Origin: Cyathus striatus
Lineage: Eukaryota > Basidiomycota > Agaricomycetes > Agaricales > Nidulariaceae
Reading direction: 5' to 3'
DNA length: 64,000 nt
Assembly (NCBI GenBank): GCA_025738555.1
Contig: JAOVFP010000002.1
Location: 6,696,001 to 6,760,000 of the forward strand
Shown: in pieces, positions 1 through 11,645 of the stretch
How positions within the stretch are numbered: position 1 is the first letter of the stretch
Layout of the letters: each line of letters begins with the position of its first letter
Program-made: the position numbers and the translations under genes
The notes under the pieces: model-generated
The model's input: only the letters and a program-made list of their open reading frames with translations
The model's database searches: none
What the model was told of the DNA's origin: nothing

Positions 1-1102
1 ACACTTATCCAAGGCCTAACCATCAATCAACACTGCCGAGAAAACCACAAAAAAAGAATTAAAAACACATCTACTCCAAAAAATTGAAAACAAATAAATA
101 AAATACACATGCATTCAACCCCTCCTCACTCCAACCTCACACAAATGACGAATCTACCTCTCCTGCCTCCTCCCTTCCCTTCCATCTCTCCTCCTCACAG
201 CACTATTCAAAAGCACAGTCTTCAAAGCACTTACATCACCAGTACTCATCTCCGACCTCTGCATCTTCACACCAGCACCCAACTTCACCAACATCTCCCC
301 AAAGGCGGACATATCAATGCCTGAATCTTCAAGGTAGGCATACTGGCTCCCAAGTCCCTCAGACTCATCGAGCTGGGAGTGATGTTTGGGGCAAAATATC
401 CTGTGTGGAGAGAAGATAGTCCTGGAGGTATTATTTCTTCTACTTCCCCCTTCGATCTGTGAGGTTCGAATTTGTATTTTGTCGTCACTGGCTCTGGTGT
501 GGAATACCCCCTCTTCAGCTCCGAAAAAAGAGGTGGAGAAGAAAGAGGTTTCTCATCCAAATCAGGAGTTGTAGCCCAACTTCCATTCTCACTTCCCCAA
601 GGTGTACTTTCTTCACTACCCCATAAACTTTCCTTGCCCCTCAAGCTTCCACTACTTCCTCCTTCACTCTCATTTCTGGTGCTCTCATTACTCCCATGCT
701 GACTGGCACCTCCAAACCCGGATTTAGAGTCATACGAGGCACAAGACCAGGCATCCCAGCCTTCTTCTGCGAGCCAGGCTCACACAAGGGGGTGTGTGGG
801 CATTGGATTGTAGGATGTGAGTTGGAAGAGTTCAGGTGTGTGGTGGAAGGTGCTTGTTGGGTTGAATAAGGGGAGTGCTGATGGAGAGTTAGTATGGTGC
901 ATTGGAGATGAATGGGTAAAATGAAGTAAGAATGATAAAAATGTGCTGGAAATAAGAATGCATGCCTCAGACAGGCTAGACACGGCTGGTAGAGAGCACA
1001 TACACCAGCACCAGCACCAGATATCCAAATCAAACTAGAAGCCAAAGGCAACAAAAAGCATGCTCCATAGCCCTGCCCAGCCTTGTGACCATGACCACCT
1101 CC
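1..1102. repeat. Duplicated segment, copy 1 (left part)
   Basis: This stretch matches 59515-60660 over its whole length with scattered substitutions and small indels. Examples are the shared starts near 5 and 59520 and the shared runs near 380 and 59910. The match resumes at 2939 after the transposon at 1103-2938, so copy 1 is copy 2 plus an insertion. The only recognisable content is a decayed minus-strand gene, annotated separately. Confidence 0.85.
150..1054 (-). pseudogene. Unknown serine-rich protein, copy 1, frameshifted
   Basis: I do not recognise the family. The minus strand encodes a low-complexity Ser/Glu/Gly-rich stretch followed by WGSEESTPWGSENGSW, then TTKYKFEP and a GLSSLHTGYF segment. 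The same order occurs in the copy at 59683-60593. A one-base deletion after GLSSLHTGYF shifts this copy out of the frame used by copy 2. Further upstream the reading is spread over two frames. The conservation of frame in alternating blocks between the copies suggests an ancestral protein, but neither copy is intact. Confidence 0.45.
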
Positions 1103-1373
1103 TAGACCGGAAGCCAGTCAGTTACATGCAAGCACATGATATGAATGATTGAATTATGTCAATATACCAACCAGTCCAACTCATTGAATTTTAGCATACT
1201 AAACCTTACATCCTTACCCACTTCCTTTTTTGGATTTTCAGAATGGCTCCATCTCAATGTCGCGTCCCAGCACTCTTCTCTCACTCTGCCCTCTCCTCTG
1301 TCCCCTCCACTCATCTCTCTGTTCTCTTCTCTTATGTACCTTGTAGTTACTATCATCACTGTTTTCATTCACT

Positions 1374-1778
1374 ATGAACATTGAAGCTAGAAACATTACT
1401 TTGTCCAATATCCAAGAGCTCATATGTATAGAAGAAGCAAGAAGTATGGTTGAGCAAGTTATTCCCTGTGAGCGCAGACTCCCAGATGATTTTTGGATTG
1501 GATATGGCGATGAAGAAGTTCAGCTTGGGCTGAAGGCCTGTCTTTGTATCTATGTGGTCTCTGCTGGAAGTATTGTACCAAGGGAGTTTCAACTCAAGGC
1601 AACACTTGCTCAATTGACTGGGAATGACTCACTAGTGGATGTTGGAAGCAGGTATGGCAAAACCCTTCACTTGATCTTACTGTACCTGCTCTTCCCAGAT
1701 GATATAGCCCTTGTTATTTCTCCTCTCATGCTTGTCATTTTGGTTAATCAGACAGCATTGGTTCAACTGGAACACTAA
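1374..1778 (+). pseudogene. RecQ/DEAD-type helicase N-terminal fragment
   Basis: The 134-residue frame begins at ATG 1374 and reads through a segment resembling the start of basidiomycete RecQ-like helicases. It has a PREFQLKATLAQLTG Q-motif-like stretch (about residues 69-84), then LVDVGSRYGKTLHLIL (about residues 89-104), a Walker A region where the usual GTGYGKT reads GSRYGKT. VISPLML follows, like motif Ia. It then stops, so the DEAD/H box and all later helicase motifs are missing. It lies wholly inside the TIR element at 1103-2938, so it is probably captured host sequence or the remnant of an element-encoded helicase. Functional helicase activity is not expected. Confidence 0.6.
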
Positions 1779-2784
1779 ACAATAACATATCATCCAGTAC
1801 AAAGTAAGTATGAAGGTAACAAACTGGTTCTCATTGGTCAGAGACATACTACCAGCCGCCCTCCTACCTGCAGCTCTTCCAACTTCCCCACCTCCTGTGT
1901 GCCCTCCCTTTCTTCCCTGTTGTGCTTTAGCATGAGCTGGACTGGTACTGCTGGCAGTGTTACTTGAAGAGCTGATGTGAAAGAGCTGAGTCACCTGCCA
2001 CTGTTCTGGTGGTCTGCTGCATGGCTTGATGTTGAATGGCTGAGTTATATCATTGAGCACAATTTGCAAGGTCATTTGCATGACGGGATATGCTGAGATG
2101 AGGATGCTGTATTTTGATCCATAAGTGAGAGGGACTGGAAGACCAGAGAGATGAGTGGAGGGGACAGAGGAGAGGGTGGAGTGAGAGAAGAGTGCTGGGA
2201 CACAATGTTGAGATGGAGCCATTCTGAAAATCCAAAAAAGGAAGTGGGTAAGGATGTAAGGTTTAGTACACTAAAATTCAACAAGTTGGACCAGTCATAG
2301 ACCAGAGGCTGATCTGCCTATCCTGGGAATGAGATCATGCTTTTTGTCACATGAGGATGCATGGGCTATCTTGTTGATAGGCAGACTGGTCAAACTTGTT
2401 AAGGTTTTGGTGTAGTGTTCCTTACCCTTTGCCTTCCCCAAATGCTCCTCCCTCCCTCATGTATAATATACCCTATTTTTCTTCAACATACATACAGTAT
2501 TAGTTCCTGTATATATTTCAGAGAAAATATTAGGTGTAATAGTGGAAAAAGGAGCAGTGCATGAGCTCTGAATTGAAACCAGTATAGTACTGCTATAGTA
2601 GGCTGTTACATTATTGCCCCACATATTTTACAACATTTTCAAGATATTTCAACATTTTAACCTCACATAGATCTTTCTTATGAGTCCTTAGATGTTTTTG
2701 ATGTCCCAGTCAGGTCCCACAGTGGGGGACAGAGGTGGGACAGCGTAAGGAACGATATACTAAAACGTCAACGAGTTTGACCGG

Positions 2785-2849
2785 ACCGTCTATCGACGAG
2801 ATACCCCACGCCAGTCATGTGACGCCAGCGTGATCTCGTTTTAGACGGT
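2785..2849. repeat. Hairpin-forming repeat unit
   Basis: A near-palindrome of about 64 nt runs from ACCGTCTATCGACGAGAT to its imperfect inverse ending in TTTTAGACGGT, with inner inverted pairs CACGCC/GGCGTG-like and a GTCATGTGAC core. Related units occur at about 2312-2395 (decayed at CpG sites) and at about 52254-52320. Confidence 0.7.
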
Positions 2850-2938
2850 TCGGCTTCCAGACTAGACCGGTCGGTATATCGACACGATTCAATCATTCAT
2901 ATCACGTGCTTGCACGTAACCGACCGGCTTCCGGTCTA

Positions 2939-3105
2939 ACCACCTCTGATCAACATGGTATGCTCCACCAGTGCATTGGCCACCACCACTGACTCTTCAC
3001 TACACCGCACTGGACACAGACCGTCTCGTCCCCAGCTCCCAGAGCGTGAATCTCAGAACTGAGAACACGCATCGACGGAGGTCAAGGCTCGTGCTCAACC
3101 CAGAA
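2939..3105. repeat. Duplicated segment, copy 1 (right part)
   Basis: Positions 2947-3105 match 60662-60830, including the shared ATCTCAGAACTGAGAACAC. Homology stops at about 3105, where the phosphatase remnant begins on the minus strand. Confidence 0.8.
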
Positions 3106-3136
3106 GAAAGCCCCGCGCGGAGAACAGCACGAAAGA

Positions 3137-3559
3137 ACGAAACCGAACACCAGAAGAACAAAAAAACTCACCCTGATCAACAACACCAAAAGCATCCTCA
3201 ACACTCAATCCTTCCATCTGCATTACAACAGCACATACAGCCGCCACACCCCGACTCTCAACTAAACAATGCACCAGAACCACTCCTCCCCCATTGACCG
3301 CTTTCCCAACCCACCCCACTGCCTCTGGTAAGGAGAGAAGAAGGGCAGCGCGATCGATATTGGATATGTTGAGGTGCTTGTGGGATACGTTTGTAGAGAG
3401 AGACGAGAGGGTGGTTGATAGGGATGAGGGGGAGAGTGTGAGTAAGTGTGTGATTCCTAGTGTTATTAGGAGTGTTGATGATGCATATGTTTCCGATGGG
3501 AATTCACTATATTCTCCATCAGCATCCACCCAACCCGAGCACTCACAAAAAAGACTCAC
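3137..3559 (-). pseudogene. Dual-specificity protein phosphatase remnant
   Basis: The minus-strand frame has the layout of a dual-specificity phosphatase catalytic domain. It reads LGITHLLTLSP, then HLNISNIDRAALLLSLPEA (in place of the usual general-acid D...LL..L..A helix), then GGGVVLVHCLVESRGVAAV. The catalytic loop normally reads HC-x5-R; here C and R are only four residues apart (CLVESR), so one residue is missing from the phosphate-binding loop. A following EDAFGVVDQ segment fits the usual helix after the loop. The 3' end runs into the boundary of the duplicated segment near 3105 and the usual C-terminal exon is absent. I call it a broken gene. Confidence 0.6.
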
Positions 3560-3563
3560 CTAG

Positions 3564-4973
3564 TGAAAACTTAGCTTTCCAGCCAAAAACCCCAATATCC
3601 TCCGAACATTCCGAATTGAAGTTTATAATTTGGGATTTTGAAGCCCGGTGTTGGTGGCGAGAGTCACGAAGCGGCTTAGAATAAGATGCCTTAATGTCGT
3701 TTAGCGTCAAGTACGAAATGTTTTGGAAGTCGTATTAGTGGATTCAAGAGAAAATGACAGTTGGATGTAAGTTGAAAGCTTGACGTCCAGGGCAAGTTGG
3801 AGCCAGGTATTTGTCGCCGCTCAATGGACGGTAACGGTAAATACATTTACCGGTGGCGATTCTTACAGTTAAGTACAAGTTACTGGCAACCTTCCGCAAC
3901 TGCCAAAGCCAAGGACCGCAACTCTAAAGCCCGCGTCGCCCTTTCATTGAAGGGAACCATGAAGAGACAACATTCAAGTATCTTTATTATTGCGGCGAAA
4001 TTATATAGAGCATTCTATTAGTACAATTTAACTTTTGCGTTTCATGATTCACGTATAAACGACAGAATAATAAGTATATGAAAGCTCATCTCATTAGGAG
4101 ATGTCGAAAGATAAGATCATCTTCGACTCCTAGTACTAGGAGCAATGATACCACTATTTGATCAATGTCCTCATTTTGGAGTCAACAAGAAGACGTACTC
4201 CCCAGTACTAGAGCTCCTCCTAGATTTATTCCGCGTCATCTTCCTCATCTCCTTCTCCGCCCGAGCCAGCTCCTTCTCGCTAGGATGTTTTCTCCGAGCG
4301 GTGCCAGAGAGGTCCTGACGTGTCGAAAATTTCCTCAGAGCTGGGTACGATGTCGGGACGGTGCACGAATATGTATATTTTGAGGAAGGCGAGGGACAGG
4401 GCGAGCGAGGAAGTGAGGATAGGTCGAGAGGAGCGGAACGCGTATGGACGCGTCATTCCAGCGTTCTTTACTTTGGCGTAGACATGAATTTGCGATAATC
4501 GTGTATGTATATATTGCTATCCAAAACACTGCACAGCACATTTGAGAAGTTAAACATGCATTGAGCACTTCGGATTTGAATGTACCGCAATCGGGAACAA
4601 TTGATGCCACGTTGCAACTGTGCATACCGCTCACGGGCAGGCGGCAACATGGAGTTCGAAGATAAATTTTAATCAATTAGAATAATCTCTAACATGGCCG
4701 GTTTGTGCTATTGTGGCTTGTAGCGGCGAACACTCGCCACGCGCACAGAAATCACAATAAGCGCTTTGCAAACTTCTAAAAATTAAATCCATCAACCGAT
4801 CCAAGCTCGTGGCACCGAGTACTGAGCCGTATGCTTGACCATGAGGATCTGAACCGCACATTACAGTGCCTCGTACACATGCCACAAAAACCCCTTCCCC
4901 ACTAGTAAAAGAGCACTAATACCATCAACCAGCAACGTACACCCCATACTGTCTTTTCAACTCATATTGAATA
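3564..4973. other. No recognisable gene
   Basis: Only short frames without family resemblance are present. The last few hundred bases must include the promoter of GTPase A. I see no convincing TATA box or repeat. Confidence 0.5.
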
Positions 4974-6061
4974 ATGTCGCCCAAACCGAAAAAATGGAAA
5001 CGAAAGCGTGCTACCGTTAAAGGAGGAGACAACGTAGTTGACGATGGAAAGCCTACTGATTTAGTAATTGCGTATGTTTTTGACGTGGAACCATAAGTTC
5101 ATTTGACTTATTGAATCGACTAGTGTTATGGGCCCTACCGGCGTCGGCAAAAGCACAGTAAGTTTGCAAATATGCTGTTTTTCGGTTCGACCTACTCACG
5201 AATATTCGTGTTTCTGAATAGTTCATAAATAATTTGTTTGGCAAGGACGTGACAAAAGTTGGCCATGAACTCAAATCATGTACATCTAGCTTGAAACACG
5301 TTATTCATGCTCTCCCTGCCAATCCCGACAGGCGGCTAGTTGTGGTCGATACGCCTGGATTTGACGATACATACGAGGACGATGCAGAAATCCTCAGGAG
5401 GATATCGGTTTGGCTAGCAGTGTCGTGCGTAACACGCTTTACTATTATGGACAAGTACTTCGCTAATAATGTGGATATAAAGGTACACTAAAGACATGAA
5501 GCTTGCTGGTGTTATATATCTACATGAGATATCACAGACTCGGATGCTTGGAACTACACGCAAGAACCTTGAAATGTTTCATAAACTATGCGGTAATGAA
5601 GCCCTCTCGTCAGTAGTCCTTGGAACGACAAAATGGTCAGAGGTGAAACCGGATGTAGGGAACAAACGCGTGGAGCAATTACGGGACAATTTCTGGAAGG
5701 ATATGATTGAGAATGGGTCTGAGGTGTTCAAATTCGAGAACACTAACCAATCGGCATGGAATATGGTCAACCATCTTCTGGAAAAGCATAAGGACGTCGA
5801 ATTTCTCCGGCTTCAAAATGAACTTGTTAATCTAAAAAAGATTATACCGGATACCGACGCGGGTAAAAAGCTTCAATACACGCTTGAAGAGCTCCTTAAG
5901 ATTCAAAGGGGAAAGGCTACCGACGAACAGCTCCAAAAAACGAAAGCTGCGCTTAAGGTCCTCAAAGTTTCTGTACCACAACGTCTGAAGATTTTGTTCG
6001 GTTTGGCGGTGAGTTTACTTCGAGCTCTTTGCAATGTTTGTCCTGATGACAAGTGCAGTGA
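4974..6061 (+). CDS. P-loop GTPase A (AIG1/TRAFAC-like, TTKW type)
   Basis: Predicted soluble GTPase of 287 residues in four main exons (4974-5071, 5124-5157, 5222-5424, 5483-6008). A fifth intron's acceptor is followed at once by TGA (6059-6061); without that splice the frame reads on to 6119. The start gives a Lys/Arg-rich leader (KPKKWKRKRA) before DDGKPTDLVI, shared with the paralogues. Seen: Walker A GPTGVGKST (residues 36-44), FINNLFG, switch I SCT, DTPGF with the DxxG glycine (87-91), and TTKW (160-163) where canonical GTPases have NKxD. The C-terminal third (about 200-280) is helical and charged. Introns split every copy at the same places, including right after Walker A. The cellular role is unknown; the family resembles AIG1/GIMAP-like G proteins expanded in agaricomycetes. 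Confidence 0.88.
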
Positions 6062-6960
6062 GTCGCCACCAGTGTATAATTGGCCTGAATTCCATGTAAA
6101 TAATTTATTGCACCCGTGACTCTGAGAAGTTAAATATTCGTATAAAATCCCATTGTGATAAATGTACTATAAGAATAAGTACATGATAAGGGACTTATAG
6201 TCTCGTGTATTCAAGCTGGCAGCGAAGTGACAAGCTAAACCCACTGATTTTCCACTAGGAATGTTCGATATCAGCTACCCAATTGAACGAGATCACGCTC
6301 GCGCGATTTGCGAGAGCCCTGACACCAACTAAAACATCTATATCGCATTGCATGAAAGAAATTCACGATGCCACGAGAAAAATCTGAGCAACTCGAGTAA
6401 ACCCAACTGAAGAGTAAAGAAAGGAGACGCTTATAGTGAAAAGAGGAGATAACTAAAGATAAGACACTCAATCCGGCGCTGAAGGAAGAGTGAGGCAAGA
6501 GTGAGGTTAGCGATACATAAATTTGGAAAAGGGGAACTATCACGCGCCTTCAAAGGAGGAAGAGGGAGACGTACCATCTAATCACCTTTTCACCAGAACG
6601 GTGGGCTTCACAACCAAACGAGAAGTCCAGATTGAGACGCACCGCGGCCACAAGCATATAGTGAAGTGTCTAACAATTACTACTATACTCCATACCACTC
6701 TCCAACATCTCTTGTCCCGTACCCCGCCGGGACCGCCCGTTTTTTCCTTCAAATTCCAACCTTGTTCCACATTTCCCACACGGTGACCTTCATATCTCAC
6801 AAAATGTACTTAAAAACAAATATAATTATTACCATACTATTAATATACAATCTAACTATAGCAATACGACAATCCAGCTACACTTAAGCAATATGACAAT
6901 CTACCTATACTAATAATATTATCAAACTAATACAACAAAAACACATATATGGTAGTACTG
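6062..6960. other. No gene recognised; part duplicated at 19377-19650
   Basis: Roughly 6062-6280 is duplicated downstream of the GTPase B pseudogene at 19377-19650. The rest holds only short frames with no family resemblance. Confidence 0.5.
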
Positions 6961-8050
6961 GCATGATAGTTGTGGAAGTGGCAATGGTAGCGGGGAGGTG
7001 TGGTGGAGGTGGAGGTGGAGGTGAGAAAAGACGGCGAACGGCTACAGTGCCACTGGCGACAAAAGGGAGGGAGGTGGCGAGGTCAGGCGAGAAGCCAGGC
7101 AAACGACGAGATGATCACAGAAGGGATGTGGTGCTGGTGGTGGGCGAGAGGTAGAGAAGGGAAGACGGCGGCGGCGCCGTTGCACTAGGGTGAAGGGGAC
7201 AACGGGAGAAAGGGAAGGGGGTGGTGGTGGCGGGGCCGTCGGATAACGCGTGTGTGGTGGAGGTGAAGGCGAGAAAAAGACAGTGAGCGGTGCCACTGGT
7301 GACATGGTGACAAGGGAGGAAGTCGTGATGCCAAGCGAGAAGCCAGGAAAACGACGAGATGATCACGGAAGGGATGTGATGCTGGTGGTGGTTAAGATGT
7401 CGACGGCGGCAGTAGCGGGGCTGATGGTGGGCGAGAGGTAGAGAAGGGAAGACGGCAGCAGCGCCGTTGCATTAGGACAAGGACAAGGGGAGAAAGCGAG
7501 GAGGGTGGTGGGGGGGGGCGCCGAATAACGCGTGGCGTTGACGCTAATGTTTCGCCGGTGTTGAGGTGGTTGGGGTAGGGGACTTGTGGTGGGCTGGGTG
7601 TGTCAATGTCCACGTGGCCAGGGGGACCGGTGGTCAGCCATCGTCATCGTGATGCAGGGGGAATGGATAGGAGGGAGGAGGTGCCGTCGTGCACACGGGA
7701 CGAATTGGTCGAGGAAAGCGGCTTGGTGGTGGACGTCGTGGCCGTACGGGGTGGAGGAGGAGGATGGGCCGAGAGAACGTGCCGTTGTAATGGAACGAGG
7801 GAGAAGGGGAGAAAGGTGGTGCTGGTTGGCGTGACGTCAACGTTGGGAAGACGCTGGCATCGTCGTTGTCGTCGTGATGCAGGGGGGGAGGGAGGAAGGG
7901 GGGCTGGATGATGTAGCATGGACGACGGCCTTGCCAGCAGTATGAGAGGTTAGGCGTCGTCGTCATGGCGCAGGGGAAAAGGAAGAGGGGCCGTCCTGGG
8001 TGAGACGGCATAGTGGAGGAGGGCGGCTTGGCAAACGGAAATGGTCGTTT
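6961..8050. repeat. G-rich tandem-repeat block
   Basis: The plus strand is strongly G-rich (GGTGGAGGTGGAGGTGGAGG and similar). A unit of about 220-250 bp is tandemly duplicated: GCCAGGCAAACGACGAGATG at about 7094 matches GCCAGGAAAACGACGAGATG at about 7343, and GAGAGGTAGAGAAGGGAAGA occurs at about 7146 and 7433. A more diverged block follows to 8050. Long open frames on either strand are a by-product of base composition. Confidence 0.7.
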
Positions 8051-8484
8051 ACGCGGCGTGGACGATGCTGTGGGGACATGAGGTAGCTAGGGATGCTGTA
8101 GTGAGTGGAGCGAGGCACATACCTGGTGTCAACGGAGTCGTTGAGGCCTTGGCGACGTCTCGTTGAGAACCTACGAGAACTTGAGGAGGTGGGAAAGGGA
8201 AATTGCAGTGGGTTGGGTGATGCGTGTTGACGACGCTATGGGTCCGCTGGGACCACGCGAGCTGGGGTTGAGACTCAGAGACGCGGGCGTTGAGAAATGG
8301 AGATGTTGAGAGGGACCGGGATGGCAAGGCGTCGACGCCGTTCTTGCCAGCGGGATCGGGGACCTCAGTATTGCCGACCGTTGACTTTCTATTGCACGTG
8401 ATGTAGAAGGACAACAAAATAGGCGGCGGGCCGGTCAAGGGGTAGAGTAATTGCGTGTGGGACGACACACTGGGAGGGAACAGT

Positions 8485-10207
8485 CGATGGGTCTTATTCG
8501 ATTAGGTTAAAGAAGCAGGCGGGTATGATCCTCCGTCCCATTTCGGAATGCATATTGTACGTTTACTATAAAGCCTTCCAGCCAATAGGGAATTTCCTTG
8601 TGCGTGACAGAAGCTTCGAGCGTGTGACTTTGATGCGCTCAGCTACTCCGTCATTTTGCCGCCTTTGAAGCAATTTTGAGGTTTCGCACCTTTCGCCAAT
8701 CTTCGCCCCCACTTCATTGTGCAATTTATTTTATTGCGATTGAATATGGTACATAGAACAAGAAATTTTTATACTGAAGTATCTTCAAGCCTAATTGGTG
8801 AAAAATTAATGTCTTTGCAACTGGCCGGCGGCGCACCAGGCGGCGTGAGTCACGGACGTGCGTACACAGGCCCATTACTTATACCGCAGACATCGTATTA
8901 TGTAAATGTAGAAAAACATACGAGTACTAGCACAGTAAATATGTATTAGTACTATTTATTGTGATTGCTAGGACCAGCTCTGAAAACTAGAAGATGTTAC
9001 AGCTTCGTAGCCAGCTGGTACAATTGCAATAATGTCTTTTGAATGTTTAAAAATAGATAGTATTCACCAACCGGAGTCCTTAAACTAGCAATATTAAGGG
9101 TTGAAAAATGGTGTCGAGCACCATGAATACATTAATAGTAGAAGTAGTAAGTACACACATGCATAGACACGCTACCTTACTTATATTCAAGTTTTCGTTA
9201 TCCTTTTATCGTCAAATTATTGATAACTTATTCATTTTACTAAAGTACTAGTAGCCACACGCAAATGCACTGTATGATACCGTACACAGTGAGTCTGTAA
9301 CACGAATCAGCTGTTGTACTATACACGAGATAGATATATTTGTTCTACGGCCACTACGTGAACAGATCGGTCTAAGGGGATTCCTCTCTACATATAGCAA
9401 GTTAAACTGTTGCTAGACTAAGACGGTTTGCAACACTTAATGGAATAATGTATGATACTCCAACAGAAGATATCTAAGTCAGGATTATTGAATCACACAT
9501 ACTTAGATGATGTAAGGAAGATATTAGGGACAATCCATATTGGCTAACCACATATATTTTGAGTAATACTCTATGTTTTCTCATTTTAAACGTTATGATG
9601 TCATTAAGTATATCACGATAAACATTATTCAAGATCTTCAGAGGGTAAACTTCTGATTCATAAGTACTATATCACGAAGTTGTATTTTTCCTTCTATACT
9701 AGTCCCTCTGTCCTACTTACTTTTTCGTCATTCCCATTATTCATATATGGGGTGTTTGCATTTCTATGAGGCTATGGATTTTAATTTACTATGGTGCTGT
9801 AAATATTAAAGATCCTCACCCTATAGTACATGCCACTCTGAGTGCTTACACCAAGCTTACACTCCTAATCAAGGATTTAAAGAATCATAAATAGTGCATT
9901 AACTGTCCTATTTTATCTGCAGATATATTGAATAAGTGGAATGCCAGCTATTAGACACTTTGAAGTAATATTAGAGCTTAGATTTGTCTTTGCAAGGGCG
10001 CGGGAAGGGGGGAGGGTGCTGCAGGTGCCACTTGGGGAGTACCCGAGCGCCGTGACACTTCTGTGACAAAAACTGATACTTTGAATTTATAAAGACGCAT
10101 GAGACATTCAAGAGACATTCGCAAGCTTAATAAAATGTTTTATGGGCGCTTATCAGAGGTTCTTTCTTCCGATCTACTTCTTTAAGCTAATCGAATAAGA
10201 CCCATCG
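8485..10207. mobile_element. 1.7 kb TIR element, no coding capacity
   Basis: A 30-31 bp inverted repeat starting CGATGGGTCTTATTCGATTA (8485-8514) is matched in reverse at 10177-10207 with one mismatch. The interior is AT-rich and holds no protein-like frame. I could not define a target duplication; imperfect GTGTGG..ACACACTGG sequences occur on both sides. It is probably a non-autonomous DNA transposon. Confidence 0.65.
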
Positions 10208-11645
10208 AGTGTGGACTCACACACTGGTGCAGTTAATTTAGCGCAACTTATGTTAGAAAATTAATCTTTACTTAGCTAAAGGTTCGAACCATGATGGACA
10301 TATTTCATTTTATTGTATACGATGGAGTGCTGAAAAGCCGTACGGATCCGAGGAACTTTTTGTTACGGAATTCCGCGTATTCCGTGCAGACATTTCCATT
10401 CTGAGAAGACTGGTACAGAATCAGGAAGGATTCCGCACGGAATAATCGCTCCTTTACAGTGATATCCAAGCCAAATTCCCACTACCTTTTAAGGTAGTTG
10501 GGTTATGGGGATGTTTGGATTTCCTAGGAAGGCAATTTGTGGATCGGTGTCCGGGATCTCACTTTCTGGCCCACTGATTGGTTAATGGCTTTTGAATGCC
10601 ATTTTGTGACTGATTACTGTACTCTCTCTCATGTAATAAATGCCGTGTGACATTGTAACATTATCTTACTTTTTCATCAACTGCACCCTCTCCCTCACTA
10701 ATTACTGCCATCAGCTTGGTGTAACACTCATAACTGCTTTAGGATTGTTGCCAGCGACTGGTGAATCCCTGATTCCCAGATGAATCTGAAACTTTATGTA
10801 GCTCGACGTGGAAAATCCTTCCCCTCATCCGATTTCATTTCCAGCATCTCCATTCTCCATTCTTCCCATTCTTTCCTTCCCCATCCCACTGCATTTGTTA
10901 AGTTGTGAGCGATGATATCGATGTCTTATCCTCAAAGCCTTCGATCTGACTCTATTGCTTCTTTTTAGTCCCTTGCACTGCGAAAAGCTCTTCAATGCGA
11001 CACCACATCCAACAGAGTCAACATAGACAGCCACTGCCACTCTTTTAACTACCCCCACTGCCACCCTTCTATCTTCTCGCCATTCCCCCCATTGCAATGG
11101 CTTTCTAGCTGTGTCCGCCACCTTCTCAGTCCATTTGTCTCACCTGCAATGATCTCTCTTCTTTTGTTCTCGCCTACGTGTTTGCTGCTGTGAAAATCAG
11201 TGTCTTTCAAACCCCCTCCTTTCATCCTCTATGTCTTGATGACAATAGTTCATTCTGGTGGAAAACATGGACCCCCCACCTGCCCAAACGAGCTGTCTTA
11301 ATCACCACGCCCCAACGGGCCTCCACCATTGTCATCATCTAGCACAACCATTGTTTCCGTTCCCTGTGTTAATCTATCTTGCGACTTAGTATTTCAAGGC
11401 CCATCGTCATCTCCCCCTTCCCCATCCACCTATGGCACTCATTCTATGTCACAGGTGCTACCTGTTCCGTGTCGTTTAGTCTGGTGTATTCCCTGTTTAA
11501 GGGATATATGGATGTTGTTGTTCTCATCATCGACAGAGGCCACTGATCTGGGCTTAAACCCCTTTATTTTGGTACGACTTGATGTAAACATCAATAGTGC
11601 TATCCGGGTACTGATATTCAACGTAGACTGGAGTTAGGACGTATC
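10208..11645. other. Repeats, no confident gene
   Basis: This stretch holds a repeat with ATTCCGTGC-type motifs (10330-10460, related to 18690-18760), the palindromic repeat at 10464-10595, and frames at 10825-11121 (-) and 11329-11637 (+) that I cannot assign. The latter may be the decayed upstream part of the membrane-protein pseudogene at 11646. Confidence 0.4.
10464..10595 (+). repeat. Repeat with terminal palindrome, copy 1
   Basis: It starts TTCCCACTACCTTTTAAGGT, a self-complementary end, and continues about 130 bp with GATCTCACTTTCTGG near 10556. The same unit is present inverted at 39840-39961, and its first 27 bases recur inverted at 23865-23892. Confidence 0.75.

Larger units (their letters stand above)
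1103..2938. mobile_element. 1.84 kb TIR transposon with helicase fragment
   Basis: The element starts TAGACCGGAAGCC and ends with its inverse, with about 65 bp of near-identical terminal inverted repeat. It is flanked by the direct repeat ACCACCTC (1094-1101 and 2939-2946), which is 9 bp if one mismatch is allowed. The homologous locus near 60655 lacks the insertion and has a single ACTGCCTC, so it serves as the empty site. Inside are a RecQ-like helicase fragment (1374-1778), an inverted copy of 1180-1330 at about 2120-2290, and two copies of a hairpin repeat. No transposase was recognised. An 8-9 bp duplication fits hAT-like or Mutator-like elements; the superfamily is unresolved. Confidence 0.85.

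Noticed and set aside
6961..8050. Several overlapping Pro/Ser/Thr-rich or Gly-rich frames
   Set aside because: They follow from the extreme strand bias of the G-rich tandem block and change frame between repeat units.
10825..11121. Minus-strand frame of 98 codons with many Arg/Lys/Val residues
   Set aside because: No homologous pattern recognised and no supporting exons nearby.
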